This document shows, piece after piece, positions 48,600-56,902 of a stretch of 64,000 bases of DNA. This DNA is from Alistipes sp. UBA934. GTDB taxonomy: Bacteria > Bacteroidota > Bacteroidia > Bacteroidales > Rikenellaceae. The stretch's first letter is position 1; every line of letters begins with the position of its first letter. The translations under genes and the position numbers were made by a program. Location of the stretch: contig DBDK01000003.1 of the NCBI GenBank assembly GCA_002293535.1, forward strand, positions 1-64,000, in the 5' to 3' direction. Under the pieces are notes generated by a model. That model had not been told where the DNA came from and did no database searches. It worked only from the letters and a program-made list of their open reading frames with translations.

Positions 48600-49891
48600 A
48601 TATATTATTGTTAGGTAGCGGGGGTCGAGAGCACGCCATTGCGCGCTCCATTTCGGCGAGCCCGCAGTGCGACAAACTTTTCATTGCTCCGGGCAATGCG
48701 GGCACGGCGCAGTGCGGCACAAATGTCGATATGGAGCCTTCGAACCTCGGTGCCATTAAGCAGTTCGTTCTCTCACATAACATCAACCTTGTTGTCGTTG
48801 GCCCTGAAGATCCTCTCGTTAAGGGCATAGTAGATTTTTTCGAGAGCGATCCGGAGCTCAAATTCGTGCCCGTCGTCGGTCCTTCTCAGGAAGGCGCTCG
48901 TCTCGAAGGTAGCAAGGATTTCGCCAAGGCGTTTATGACCCGCCACGGAATCCCCACTGCCGCTTATCGCACCTTCACCAAGGACGAACTGGCCGAGGGT
49001 CAGGCTTTTCTTAAAACCCTTAAACCTCCTTATGTCCTCAAGGCCGATGGACTTGCGGCCGGCAAGGGTGTTGTCATTCCCGAAACTCTGGCCGAGGCGC
49101 AGGCCGAACTGGCCGAGATGCTGGGTGGCAAGTTCGGTGGAGCAGGTTCCCGCGTCGTCATCGAAGAGTATCTATCTGGCATAGAGTGTTCGGTTTTCGT
49201 AGCCACCGACGGTACTACCTATAAGATCCTGCCCGTCGCCAAGGACTATAAACGCATTGGTGAGGGCGACACAGGGCCCAACACCGGTGGAATGGGTGCG
49301 GTATCTCCGGTTCCATTCGCCGACAGTCGGAACGCCGACGGTAAATTATTTATGTCAAAGGTAGAGGAACGTATTGTTAAACCCACCATCGAAGGTCTCG
49401 CCGCCGAAAAGATCGCTTACAGAGGTTTCATCTTCATAGGGCTTATGAACGTCGGAGGCGACCCCTGGGTTATCGAATACAACGTTCGTATGGGCGACCC
49501 CGAAACCGAGGTTGTTTTTCCACGCATCACCAGCGACGTTGTCGAACTCTTCGAGGGCATCGCCACCGGACGGCTGGACAAGTATGAGCTGACAGTGGAC
49601 CAGCGCTTCGCGGCCACCGTTGTTTGTGTTTCTGGCGGTTATCCTGGTGAGTATAAGAAAGGCTTTCCAATAGGCGGCCTCGAAAAAGCTGCCGGGAAGG
49701 CCACGGCCGTCTATCACGCCGGTACCGCCGTCAAGGACAAAAAGATCGTCACTGCCGGCGGCAGGGTCTTGGCCGTCACCGGTATGGGTAAAACAATGGA
49801 CGAGGCCCTTGCCGCCGGTTATGCCGCCGTAACTAAGATCTCGTTCAGCGGAATGTACTTTCGCCGCGACATCGGCAAAGATCTAAAATAG
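48596..49891 (+). CDS. purD: Phosphoribosylamine--glycine ligase
   Basis: Second step of purine synthesis, an ATP-grasp enzyme of 431 residues. It has MNILLLGSGGREHAIA at the N-terminus, VVGPEDPLVKG, the ATP-grasp lysines in YVLKADGLAAGKGVVI, GDTGPNTGGMGAVSP, and metal ligands in VIEYNVRMGDPETEVV, then the C-terminal barrel VCVSGGYPG. The start at 48596 overlaps the metX stop (ATGA). An in-frame ORF start at 48335 lies within metX and is not used. Confidence 0.97.
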   Translation: MNILLLGSGGREHAIARSISASPQCDKLFIAPGNAGTAQCGTNVDMEPSNLGAIKQFVLSHNINLVVVGPEDPLVKGIVDFFESDPELKFVPVVGPSQEGARLEGSKDFAKAFMTRHGIPTAAYRTFTKDELAEGQAFLKTLKPPYVLKADGLAAGKGVVIPETLAEAQAELAEMLGGKFGGAGSRVVIEEYLSGIECSVFVATDGTTYKILPVAKDYKRIGEGDTGPNTGGMGAVSPVPFADSRNADGKLFMSKVEERIVKPTIEGLAAEKIAYRGFIFIGLMNVGGDPWVIEYNVRMGDPETEVVFPRITSDVVELFEGIATGRLDKYELTVDQRFAATVVCVSGGYPGEYKKGFPIGGLEKAAGKATAVYHAGTAVKDKKIVTAGGRVLAVTGMGKTMDEALAAGYAAVTKISFSGMYFRRDIGKDLK

Positions 49892-49894
49892 ACA

Positions 49895-50896
49895 ATGTTA
49901 AACGCGGCCCGACAACCTTTCATAGCGAGCGTGGTGATGTGTGTTGCGCTGGCCGCACTCTTCGTCGCCCGGTTCGTCCTTGCGCCGTTGCCGCTGGAAG
50001 CGCCCCAGGTTCTCCTCCCCGGAATGCCGCTTGCCGCCGACCTCACCCGTCTCTCTTCCGAAATTCCCTGGCTCGCAGCTTCACTCGCAGCCATCTTCGT
50101 AATATGGACTCTCGTTATAATCGTCCAACTCAGCGTAAAATATGCTCCTGTCACGAGCCGCAATTACCTTCCGCCTCAGATTTTCCTCATTGCCTCCGGG
50201 GGTATAGTTGTTTCGGGCGAGGCTTTGGCGTCCGTAATGGCCGCGTGGTTGCTTGTGTTGGCCATTCGTCAGTTCGTATTTTCTTTGCACAAAGACTTCC
50301 GCTTCGAGGAGTGTTTTCGCGCAGGGCTATACCTTGGTATCATACCTTTATTATATGCTCCTGCAGCGGTTGTTGTTGTCGTGATGGCGCCTGTTGCGTT
50401 GTCGATTTTCCGGCGCTCGTTTCGGGAGGTTATTGTATGCGCGGTAGGACTCTTTTTGAGTGTTCCCATCGCCGGATATATATATTGGGCTATGGGCGCG
50501 CCCGCCGATTTTATCTATCGCGAGCTATGGCGGTGCGCTTCCCAAGCCCCTATTACACCTTATTATATGCAAATCCCCCAGTCGTTAGGACTCATCGCCA
50601 TCGGGGTGCTTTCGTTGGCCCTCGTCGGAGTTATCGGGATGCTCTCGCATAAAAAAGGCACCCGTAAGACACCTTATAAGTACATTTCGAGCGTCTCTTT
50701 CGTGTTATTGCTTTTGATCGGCTCGGCAGCGATTCCCGGAACGTCACCCACGATCGTGCCCCTCGTTGCAGTGGCTGTAGCGCTCACCATTCCCTATGCT
50801 TTTTCGGGTCGCTGGGCGGTGATCTCAACTATGCTTTACTGCCTCACTGTGGCCTGTATTTTGGCGTTGGATTTGGCACCTATCATCTTTTTTTAA
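49895..50896 (+). CDS. Multi-pass membrane protein of unknown function
   Basis: 333 residues with about nine hydrophobic segments and few charged loops (SLHKDFRFEECFRAGLYLG, SHKKGTRKTPYKY). The length and pattern resemble DUF6427-type Bacteroidetes membrane proteins, which often follow purine or cell-wall genes, but I cannot identify motifs with certainty. It begins 3 bp after purD and is therefore probably in the metX-purD operon. A T-rich stretch follows the stop. Confidence 0.7.
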   Translation: MLNAARQPFIASVVMCVALAALFVARFVLAPLPLEAPQVLLPGMPLAADLTRLSSEIPWLAASLAAIFVIWTLVIIVQLSVKYAPVTSRNYLPPQIFLIASGGIVVSGEALASVMAAWLLVLAIRQFVFSLHKDFRFEECFRAGLYLGIIPLLYAPAAVVVVVMAPVALSIFRRSFREVIVCAVGLFLSVPIAGYIYWAMGAPADFIYRELWRCASQAPITPYYMQIPQSLGLIAIGVLSLALVGVIGMLSHKKGTRKTPYKYISSVSFVLLLLIGSAAIPGTSPTIVPLVAVAVALTIPYAFSGRWAVISTMLYCLTVACILALDLAPIIFF

Positions 50897-51149
50897 CCTT
50901 TTTTTATCTTTTTTTGCATACTCGTTATTAAAAAAGACCCGGAAAATGTTCTATTCGTCTCCGCATTACAACAAAATCGTCTAAATACAAGATATTATAT
51001 GACAATAATTATGGCAAAATATCTTCGTTTTATATTCATATCTGACGCTATATGCAACTGCCTTTAACATAATGTCCTTATGATTAATATTTTACACGCA
51101 TATTTTTTGTCGGCCCACTTTCTGTCAAAAAATAATTTTCTCGACCCCT

Positions 51150-51181
51150 ATTGCAGAATGCAATAATTTGTTGTATGTTTG
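51150..51181 (+). promoter_or_regulatory. Promoter of the AraC-type regulator with an embedded palindrome
   Basis: ATTG (51150-51153), a 20-bp spacer and TATGTTTG (51174-51181), ending 10 bp before the ATG at 51192. ATTGC (51150-51154) and GCAAT (51160-51164) form an inverted repeat around AGAAT over the -33 region, a reasonable place for an autoregulatory site. The 295 bp upstream of this gene are otherwise AT-rich with T runs and no gene. Confidence 0.55.
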
Positions 51182-51191
51182 TGTCAAAATA

Positions 51192-52139
51192 ATGCCTCCA
51201 ACTATGAGCCCGGCAGAAAAGAAACGACTGACAGCGACCCAAACCATTCGAGCGCCACGACGCCCGGCAGAAAAACCGATCGCCGGGACCCCTCTTCGAC
51301 AACCCATAATTGTGCGAATGACCGAGTCCTCGATGACAGGAATCCGTTCGTTCGAGACCTCTCGCTATGTGGTCGGCTACCTGCTCCGTGGCCGCAAACA
51401 CATCTACTATGCCGACCAGCCCCACGAGGTGGTTGCCGGCGATATTTTCTTTTTGGCGCGCGGCACCCACTATGTCGAGGATATCCCCGATGCCAGACGT
51501 TCTTTCGAGCAGATACTGTTCTTCTACACTCCCGACCAGATCGGCCACATCATTGCTGCCTTGAGCATCGATCACGACATCGACACAGGCGTACGCCACT
51601 CCTGCGACAAGTGTATGGTGTTCGACCACGTGGTGGCTCCGGGTTGGAAGTCGTTAAAATATCTCGTCACCGCGACCACTCAGCAGTTGCGCGACGGATT
51701 TTTCCTCGGTAATCCCGCCGCAGAGACGCTCACCCTCGCTCTTCTCATCCAGCAGATCATTTCGCGTCCCGAATGCTGTCTTCGCACACGCGTATTGAAC
51801 AGCACCGACCCCGAAAAGGAGCTCATCGAGCGTCAGATTAACGAATTCGTCTTTATGGGCATCTCCCTGGCCGAGTTCGCCGAGCGTAACAACCGCTCCC
51901 TGAGTTCGTTCAAAAAGAAATTCAAGGACTACTTCAACGAAACACCCCATAAGTGGGTTCACCGCAAGCGTCTTATGCACGCACGATTGATGCTGTTGCA
52001 GACCACCAAACCGGTAAACCAGATCGCTTCGGAGTGTTTTTTCAACAACTCGTCCCACTTCAGCAAATCTTTCCGTCAGGAATTCGGCCTCAACCCGACC
52101 GAGTACCGCCATCAATACAATAATAGCAGCGAAGTTTGA
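51192..52139 (+). CDS. AraC family transcriptional regulator
   Basis: 315 residues. The C-terminal 100 residues hold two helix-turn-helix motifs: SLAEFAERNNRSLSSFKKKFK and VNQIASECFFNNSSHFSKSFRQEFGLNPTEYR. The N-terminal part is a cupin-like sensing domain (YVVGYLLRGRKHIYYADQPHEVV, GDIFFLARGTHYVED), as in ExsA-type regulators. The first 45 residues are basic and proline-rich. It precedes the V-ATPase operon by 37 bp but the operon has its own promoter. Whether it controls that operon is unknown. Confidence 0.88.
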   Translation: MPPTMSPAEKKRLTATQTIRAPRRPAEKPIAGTPLRQPIIVRMTESSMTGIRSFETSRYVVGYLLRGRKHIYYADQPHEVVAGDIFFLARGTHYVEDIPDARRSFEQILFFYTPDQIGHIIAALSIDHDIDTGVRHSCDKCMVFDHVVAPGWKSLKYLVTATTQQLRDGFFLGNPAAETLTLALLIQQIISRPECCLRTRVLNSTDPEKELIERQINEFVFMGISLAEFAERNNRSLSSFKKKFKDYFNETPHKWVHRKRLMHARLMLLQTTKPVNQIASECFFNNSSHFSKSFRQEFGLNPTEYRHQYNNSSEV

Positions 52140-52168
52140 TCTTTTTTCAAAAATAGTTCCTATCTTTG
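52135..52168 (+). promoter_or_regulatory. Promoter of the V-ATPase operon
   Basis: TTTG (52135-52138), a 22-bp spacer and TATCTTTG (52161-52168), ending 8 bp before the ATG at 52177. The -33 element overlaps the stop region of the araC-type gene. Confidence 0.65.
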
Positions 52169-52176
52169 GAGCTACT

Positions 52177-52812
52177 ATGGAGAACAAACTCGAACAACTA
52201 ACTCAAAAACTTTACGACGAGGGGCTGGCAAAAGGGAGAAAGGACGCTGAAAAATTGGTGGCCGAAGCCGAAAGCAAGGCGGCTCGTTTGGTAAAGGATG
52301 CCGAATCCAGGGCTCAAAACATCGTGTCTGAGGCCGAAACCAAGGCCGAAGAGCTACGCAAAAACACTCTCAGCGAGGTGGCGCTTGCCGCCCGTCAGGC
52401 CGTAGCCCAGATCAAGGATGAGATCTCGTCTCTGATCGTGGCTCGCAGCATTGCCAGCGGGGTGCATTCGGCAGGTCTCGATCCCGACTTCATCAAACAG
52501 ATGCTTTTGGAGGTCGCCCACGGCTGGAGTCGTAATGCCGACGGCGATAGCAGTTCAGGCGGGAAGGTTTCGTTGGAAGTGCTGTTACCCGAAGCTCGTC
52601 GCAAGGAGCTCGACGCAGCATTCTCACAAAGCGCATCGGAACTTCTCGCCGCCGGTATCGAGGTTGGCTATAGTCCGGAAGTTCGCACCGGTTTCCGTGT
52701 CGGCACAAAGGATGGCGGTTATTATATCGGCTTCTCTGACGAAAATCTCGAAGCGCTACTTAGCGCGTATCTTCGCCCTGGCACCTCTAAACTCCTATTC
52801 GACAAGGCCTGA
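52177..52812 (+). CDS. V/A-type ATPase subunit E (peripheral stalk)
   Basis: 211 residues. The N-terminal 85 form a long Ala/Glu/Lys-rich helix typical of a stator stalk (GLAKGRKDAEKLVAEAESKAA). A globular C-terminal domain follows, which caps the catalytic head. It is the first gene of an operon in the order E, DUF2764, A, B, D, I, K, all linked by overlaps. The position and helix pattern support the call more than specific residues do. Confidence 0.88.
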   Translation: MENKLEQLTQKLYDEGLAKGRKDAEKLVAEAESKAARLVKDAESRAQNIVSEAETKAEELRKNTLSEVALAARQAVAQIKDEISSLIVARSIASGVHSAGLDPDFIKQMLLEVAHGWSRNADGDSSSGGKVSLEVLLPEARRKELDAAFSQSASELLAAGIEVGYSPEVRTGFRVGTKDGGYYIGFSDENLEALLSAYLRPGTSKLLFDKA

Positions 52813-53297
52813 TGCAGTACTACACTCTGGTAGCAAGTCTGGCCGGCACCCCCACCGCAACTCCGACCCTGCGCGAAGAGATCCTTGGCGAACTCTCTTC
52901 TCGTGATCGTCGCGTTGCCGAACTGCTGCTTGCGCTTGAGAAACTCGCTCCGCTTTCCCACGAGGATATCGAGGCACTTTACCAAATTTGTGAACTATCC
53001 TCCAGTAATTTCTTGCGCGAGTGGGCTCGTTTCGATTACGACCTTCGCAGCCAGATCGCCGCACGAACTCTCCCGCTGCTGGAGAAGAGCAATATCATCG
53101 AAAAAGAGCGCGAGCTCGACTCTCTGCGTTGGAGTAAAGCCGACGAACTTTCGGAGTTCGACACTTTCGGTTTGCCGACCGTGCTCGCATATCTCATAAA
53201 ATTGGGTATCGTTTCCCGTTGGGCAGCACTCGACCCCGAAACAGGACGCCAAATGTATGACAAACTTGTAAATTCACTTCATAATGACGAAAGGTAA
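52812..53297 (+). CDS. DUF2764 family V-ATPase-associated protein, shortened
   Basis: 161 residues. DUF2764 proteins occupy this place in Bacteroidetes and spirochaete V-ATPase operons and are suspected to replace subunit C, the link between rotor and membrane sector. Recognisable parts are the start QYYTLVASLAG and the C-terminal EKERELDSLRWSKADEL followed by LAYLIKLGIVSRWAALDPETG. Family members are normally about 270-290 residues, so roughly 110 residues of the middle are missing. ATG overlaps the subunit E stop (TGATG), and its end overlaps subunit A by 14 bp. Confidence 0.8.
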   Translation: MQYYTLVASLAGTPTATPTLREEILGELSSRDRRVAELLLALEKLAPLSHEDIEALYQICELSSSNFLREWARFDYDLRSQIAARTLPLLEKSNIIEKERELDSLRWSKADELSEFDTFGLPTVLAYLIKLGIVSRWAALDPETGRQMYDKLVNSLHNDER

Positions 53298-55020
53298 AGT
53301 ATCCGGCATCGTCGCTAACCTCGTTGTGGTCAAGGCCGATGGGCCCGTTGCCCAAAACGAGATCTGTTACGTTAAGACCGGCGGGCTCTCCCTTATGGCC
53401 GAGGTCATCAAAGTTATCGGCGACCAGGCCTACATTCAGGTCTTCGACAGTACTCGCGGTTTGAGCGTCGGTGCTCCGGTCGAGTTCGCCGGACATATGT
53501 TGGAGGTAACTCTGGCTCCCGGAATGCTTTCGCGCAGCTATGACGGCCTTCAGAACGATTTGGAAAAAATGTCTGGCCTGTTCATCGAACGCGGCACTAC
53601 CACCGAACCGATAGATTTCTCCGCCACTTGGGAGTTCACCCCACTGGCCAAAGCTGGCGATCGGGTCGTTGCAGGTTGGTGGTTGGGCGAGGTTCCGGAG
53701 ATCAACCTTACTCACAAGATTATGGTTCCCTTCACTTTCCAGGGGAGTTACACCATCAAGAGCGTCGCCCCCAGGGGAACCTATAAAGTCACCGACACCA
53801 TCGCTACCCTCACCGATGCCCAGGGCAACGACCACAATATCACAATGGTGCAAAAGTGGCCGGTAAAGCGCGCCGTGAAGGCGTACACCGAAAAGCCGCG
53901 CCCGTCGAAGGTTATGGAGACCGGCGTTCGCGCCATCGACACCTTTAATCCTATCACCGAGGGTGGCACGGGCTTTATTCCGGGGCCGTTCGGAGCGGGT
54001 AAGACCGTCTTGCAGCACGCCATATCGAAGCAGGCCGATGCCGACGTTATTATGATCGTCGCTTGCGGCGAACGTGCCAACGAGGTGGTCGAGATTTTTG
54101 CCGAATTCCCTCACCTTGTCGATCCCCACACAGGCCACAAACTGATGGAGCGTACCATCATCATCTGCAACACGTCCAATATGCCCGTTGCGGCTCGCGA
54201 GGCTTCGGTTTACACCGGTATGGCCATCGGCGAGTACTATCGCGCTATGGGTCTTAAGGTTCTCATCCTTGCCGACTCCACTTCGCGCTGGGCACAGGCT
54301 CTTCGCGAGATGTCCAACCGCCTCGAAGAACTTCCCGGACAGGATGCGTTCCCGATGGACTTGTCCGCGATCATCTCTAACTTCTACTCTCGTGCCGGCC
54401 TCGTCTATCTCCCTAATGGCGAAACCGGTTCGGTAACATTCCTCGGTACGGTTTCTCCCGCCGGCGGTAACCTCAAGGAGCCTGTGACCGAATCGACCAA
54501 AAAGGCCGCCCGATGTTTTTACGCACTCTCGCAAAGTCGCGCGGACAGCAAACGCTATCCCGCGATCGATCCGTTGGACAGCTACTCCAAATATCTGGAA
54601 TATCCTGAGGTTCAACAATATTTAGACACAACCATCGAGTCCGGCTGGGTTGCCAAGGTAATGCGGGGCAAGACGCTGGTGCAACGCGGCAAGGAGGCTT
54701 CCGAGCAGATCAACATCCTTGGTGACGACGGTGTGCCGGTGGAGTACCACGAACGGTTTTGGAAATCGGAGTTGCTCGACTTCGTTATTCTCCAGCAGGA
54801 CGCTTTCGACTCTATCGACGCTTATTGCCGCCTCGACCGACAGAAATATATGTACAATATGGTGCTCGGTATCTGCGAGGGCTCTTTCGCCTTCGATGGT
54901 TTCGAGCAGTGCGCCGAGTTTTTCAAGGAGCTCATCAACCTGTTCAAACAGATGAACTACACCGAGTTCGACAGCGACGCATTTCACAATTACCGCAAAC
55001 AAATCGAAGCGAAATTATGA
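53284..55020 (+). CDS. V/A-type ATPase catalytic subunit A
   Basis: 578 residues. It hydrolyses or makes ATP in the head of the rotary enzyme. The N-terminal barrel is followed by the large non-homologous insert typical of A subunits, the Walker A GPFGAGKTVLQH near residue 238, VACGERANEVVE (catalytic Glu), LADSTSRWAQALREMSNRLEE, and SYSKY-type C-terminal elements. The start at 53284 is within the end of the DUF2764 gene, and subunit B begins in its stop codon. Confidence 0.96.
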   Translation: MTKGKVSGIVANLVVVKADGPVAQNEICYVKTGGLSLMAEVIKVIGDQAYIQVFDSTRGLSVGAPVEFAGHMLEVTLAPGMLSRSYDGLQNDLEKMSGLFIERGTTTEPIDFSATWEFTPLAKAGDRVVAGWWLGEVPEINLTHKIMVPFTFQGSYTIKSVAPRGTYKVTDTIATLTDAQGNDHNITMVQKWPVKRAVKAYTEKPRPSKVMETGVRAIDTFNPITEGGTGFIPGPFGAGKTVLQHAISKQADADVIMIVACGERANEVVEIFAEFPHLVDPHTGHKLMERTIIICNTSNMPVAAREASVYTGMAIGEYYRAMGLKVLILADSTSRWAQALREMSNRLEELPGQDAFPMDLSAIISNFYSRAGLVYLPNGETGSVTFLGTVSPAGGNLKEPVTESTKKAARCFYALSQSRADSKRYPAIDPLDSYSKYLEYPEVQQYLDTTIESGWVAKVMRGKTLVQRGKEASEQINILGDDGVPVEYHERFWKSELLDFVILQQDAFDSIDAYCRLDRQKYMYNMVLGICEGSFAFDGFEQCAEFFKELINLFKQMNYTEFDSDAFHNYRKQIEAKL

Positions 55021-56330
55021 CGACGGCATTCCAGAAGATTTATACGCGCATCGACAACATCACCAAGGCAACCGTTACGCTACAGGCTTCCGGCGTCGGC
55101 AACGACGAGTTGGCCACAGTTGGCGGAAAGTTGGCGCAGGTCGTCAAGATAGATGGCGACTCGGTCACGCTTCAGGTCTTCGCCGGTACCGAGGGTATCG
55201 CCACTTCCGATGAGGTTGTTTTCCACGGCGAACCTCCCGTCCTCCGCGTCGGTGACGGCCTCGCAGGCAGGTTTTTCAACGCTTATGGAGAGCCCCTCGA
55301 AGGCGGCCCCGCGCCGGAGGGTGAGGTCAGGCAGATCGGCGGCCCGACGGTGAACCCGTTCAAGCGTCTCCAGCCCAGCGAACTCATCGCCACCGGCATC
55401 GCAGGCATCGACCTCAACAACACCATCGTAACCGGTCAGAAAATCCCCTTCTTCGCCGACCCCGACCAGCCTTATAATCAGGTTATGGCCACGGTTGCTC
55501 TTCGCGCCCAGGCCGACAAGATCATCCTCGGCGGAATGGGCCTCACCAACGACGACTACCTCTATTTTAAGAACGTGTTCGAGAATGCCGGGGCACTTGA
55601 TCGCATCGTGAGCTTTGTGAACACTACCGAAAATCCGCCGGTCGAGCGTCTCCTTGTTCCCGATATGGCCCTCACCGCTGCCGAATATTTTGCCGTCGAT
55701 AAGGGCGAAAAGGTACTGGTACTGCTCACAGATATGACCCTTTATGCAGATGCCCTTGCGATCGTCTCGAACCGTATGGATCAGATTCCCTCTAAGGACT
55801 CTATGCCGGGCTCGCTCTATTCCGACCTCGCCAAGATTTATGAAAAGGCCGTCCAGTTGCCGGGCGGGGGTTCGATCACCATCATCGCTGTCACTACTCT
55901 TTCCGGCGGCGACATCACCCACGCCATCCCCGACAATACCGGTTATATCACCGAAGGTCAGCTTTTCTTGCGCAACGATACCGATACCGGTAAGGTCATC
56001 GTCGATCCGTTCCGCTCTCTGTCTCGTCTCAAGCAACTGGTCATCGGCAAAAAGACCCGCGAGGATCACCCTCAGGTTATGAACGCGGCTATCCGCCTCT
56101 ATGCGGACGCTGCGAACGCCAAGACCAAGCTCGAAAATGGCTTCGACCTTTCGGATTACGACGAGCGCACGCTCGGCTTTGCTCGCGAATACTCCGAGCA
56201 TCTGCTCTCCATCGACGTCAATATTCACATCGACGAGATGTTGGACACCGCGTGGCGCCTTTTTGCCAAATATTTCACGCCCGCTGAAACCGCTATTAAA
56301 CAAGAACTTATCGACAAGTTTTGGCAATAA
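55017..56330 (+). CDS. V/A-type ATPase regulatory subunit B
   Basis: 437 residues. The non-catalytic nucleotide-binding subunit of the head: no P-loop, with QKIPFFADPDQPYNQV in place of Walker A, then ERLLVPDMALTAAEYFAVDKG, SNRMDQIPSKDSMPGSLYSDLA and GGSITIIAVTTLSGGDITHAIPDNTGYITEGQ split among the conserved blocks. The ATG at 55017 overlaps the subunit A stop (ATGA). An in-frame start at 54759 lies inside subunit A and is not used. Confidence 0.96.
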   Translation: MTTAFQKIYTRIDNITKATVTLQASGVGNDELATVGGKLAQVVKIDGDSVTLQVFAGTEGIATSDEVVFHGEPPVLRVGDGLAGRFFNAYGEPLEGGPAPEGEVRQIGGPTVNPFKRLQPSELIATGIAGIDLNNTIVTGQKIPFFADPDQPYNQVMATVALRAQADKIILGGMGLTNDDYLYFKNVFENAGALDRIVSFVNTTENPPVERLLVPDMALTAAEYFAVDKGEKVLVLLTDMTLYADALAIVSNRMDQIPSKDSMPGSLYSDLAKIYEKAVQLPGGGSITIIAVTTLSGGDITHAIPDNTGYITEGQLFLRNDTDTGKVIVDPFRSLSRLKQLVIGKKTREDHPQVMNAAIRLYADAANAKTKLENGFDLSDYDERTLGFAREYSEHLLSIDVNIHIDEMLDTAWRLFAKYFTPAETAIKQELIDKFWQ

Positions 56331-56902
56331 AGTTTCAATATAACAAAACCTCGTTGGGCGATCTTGACAAGCAACTGAAGATTCGTCGGCGAGCTCTCCC
56401 TACCATCAAAAGTAAGGAGAGCGCTCTTCGTGGCGAGGTCAAAAAGGCCAAAGCGACAAGTGAGGAGTTCCACAGCCAACTGGATGAACTCACCCAGACT
56501 CACGATTATATGATGGCTCTTTGGGGCGAGTTCGATCCCACGCTCGTTCGCATAGCCGATGTTCGTCTGGCCGAAAGCAAGATCGCCGGTGTCAGGGTTC
56601 CTCTGCTCGAAGGAGTCGAGTTCGAGGAGCAGCCCTGGGATGCGTTCGCTCGCCCCGCGTGGACTGCCGACGGAGTGGAGTTGGTCAAACGTATCGGCAC
56701 GCTTCTCGTTGAGAGTGAGATATATACCCGCCGTAGCGAACTTCTCGATCGCGCACGCAAAAAGACCACCCAGAAGGTCAATCTCTACGAAAAGGTTCAG
56801 ATTCCGGGCTACGAGGAGGCCATACTCAAGATAAAACGCTTTCTCGAAGACGAGGAAAACCTCTCCAAGAGCGCACAAAAAATCGTCAAAAACCGGCTAT
56901 GA
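56321..56902 (+). CDS. V/A-type ATPase subunit D (central rotor shaft)
   Basis: 193 residues, mostly a long antiparallel coiled coil, beginning MAIKFQYNKTSLGDL as in other Bacteroidetes D subunits and ending in KKTTQKVNLYEKVQIPGYEEAI and a basic helix. The start is TTG at 56321, overlapping the subunit B stop by 10 bp. No ATG is available near the conserved N-terminus. Subunit D transmits rotation from the head to the membrane ring. Confidence 0.92.
   Translation: MAIKFQYNKTSLGDLDKQLKIRRRALPTIKSKESALRGEVKKAKATSEEFHSQLDELTQTHDYMMALWGEFDPTLVRIADVRLAESKIAGVRVPLLEGVEFEEQPWDAFARPAWTADGVELVKRIGTLLVESEIYTRRSELLDRARKKTTQKVNLYEKVQIPGYEEAILKIKRFLEDEENLSKSAQKIVKNRL

Noticed and set aside
53194..54618. 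474-codon minus-strand frame, and a similar one at 55080-56327
   Set aside because: Antisense of V-ATPase subunits A and B; no family resemblance.
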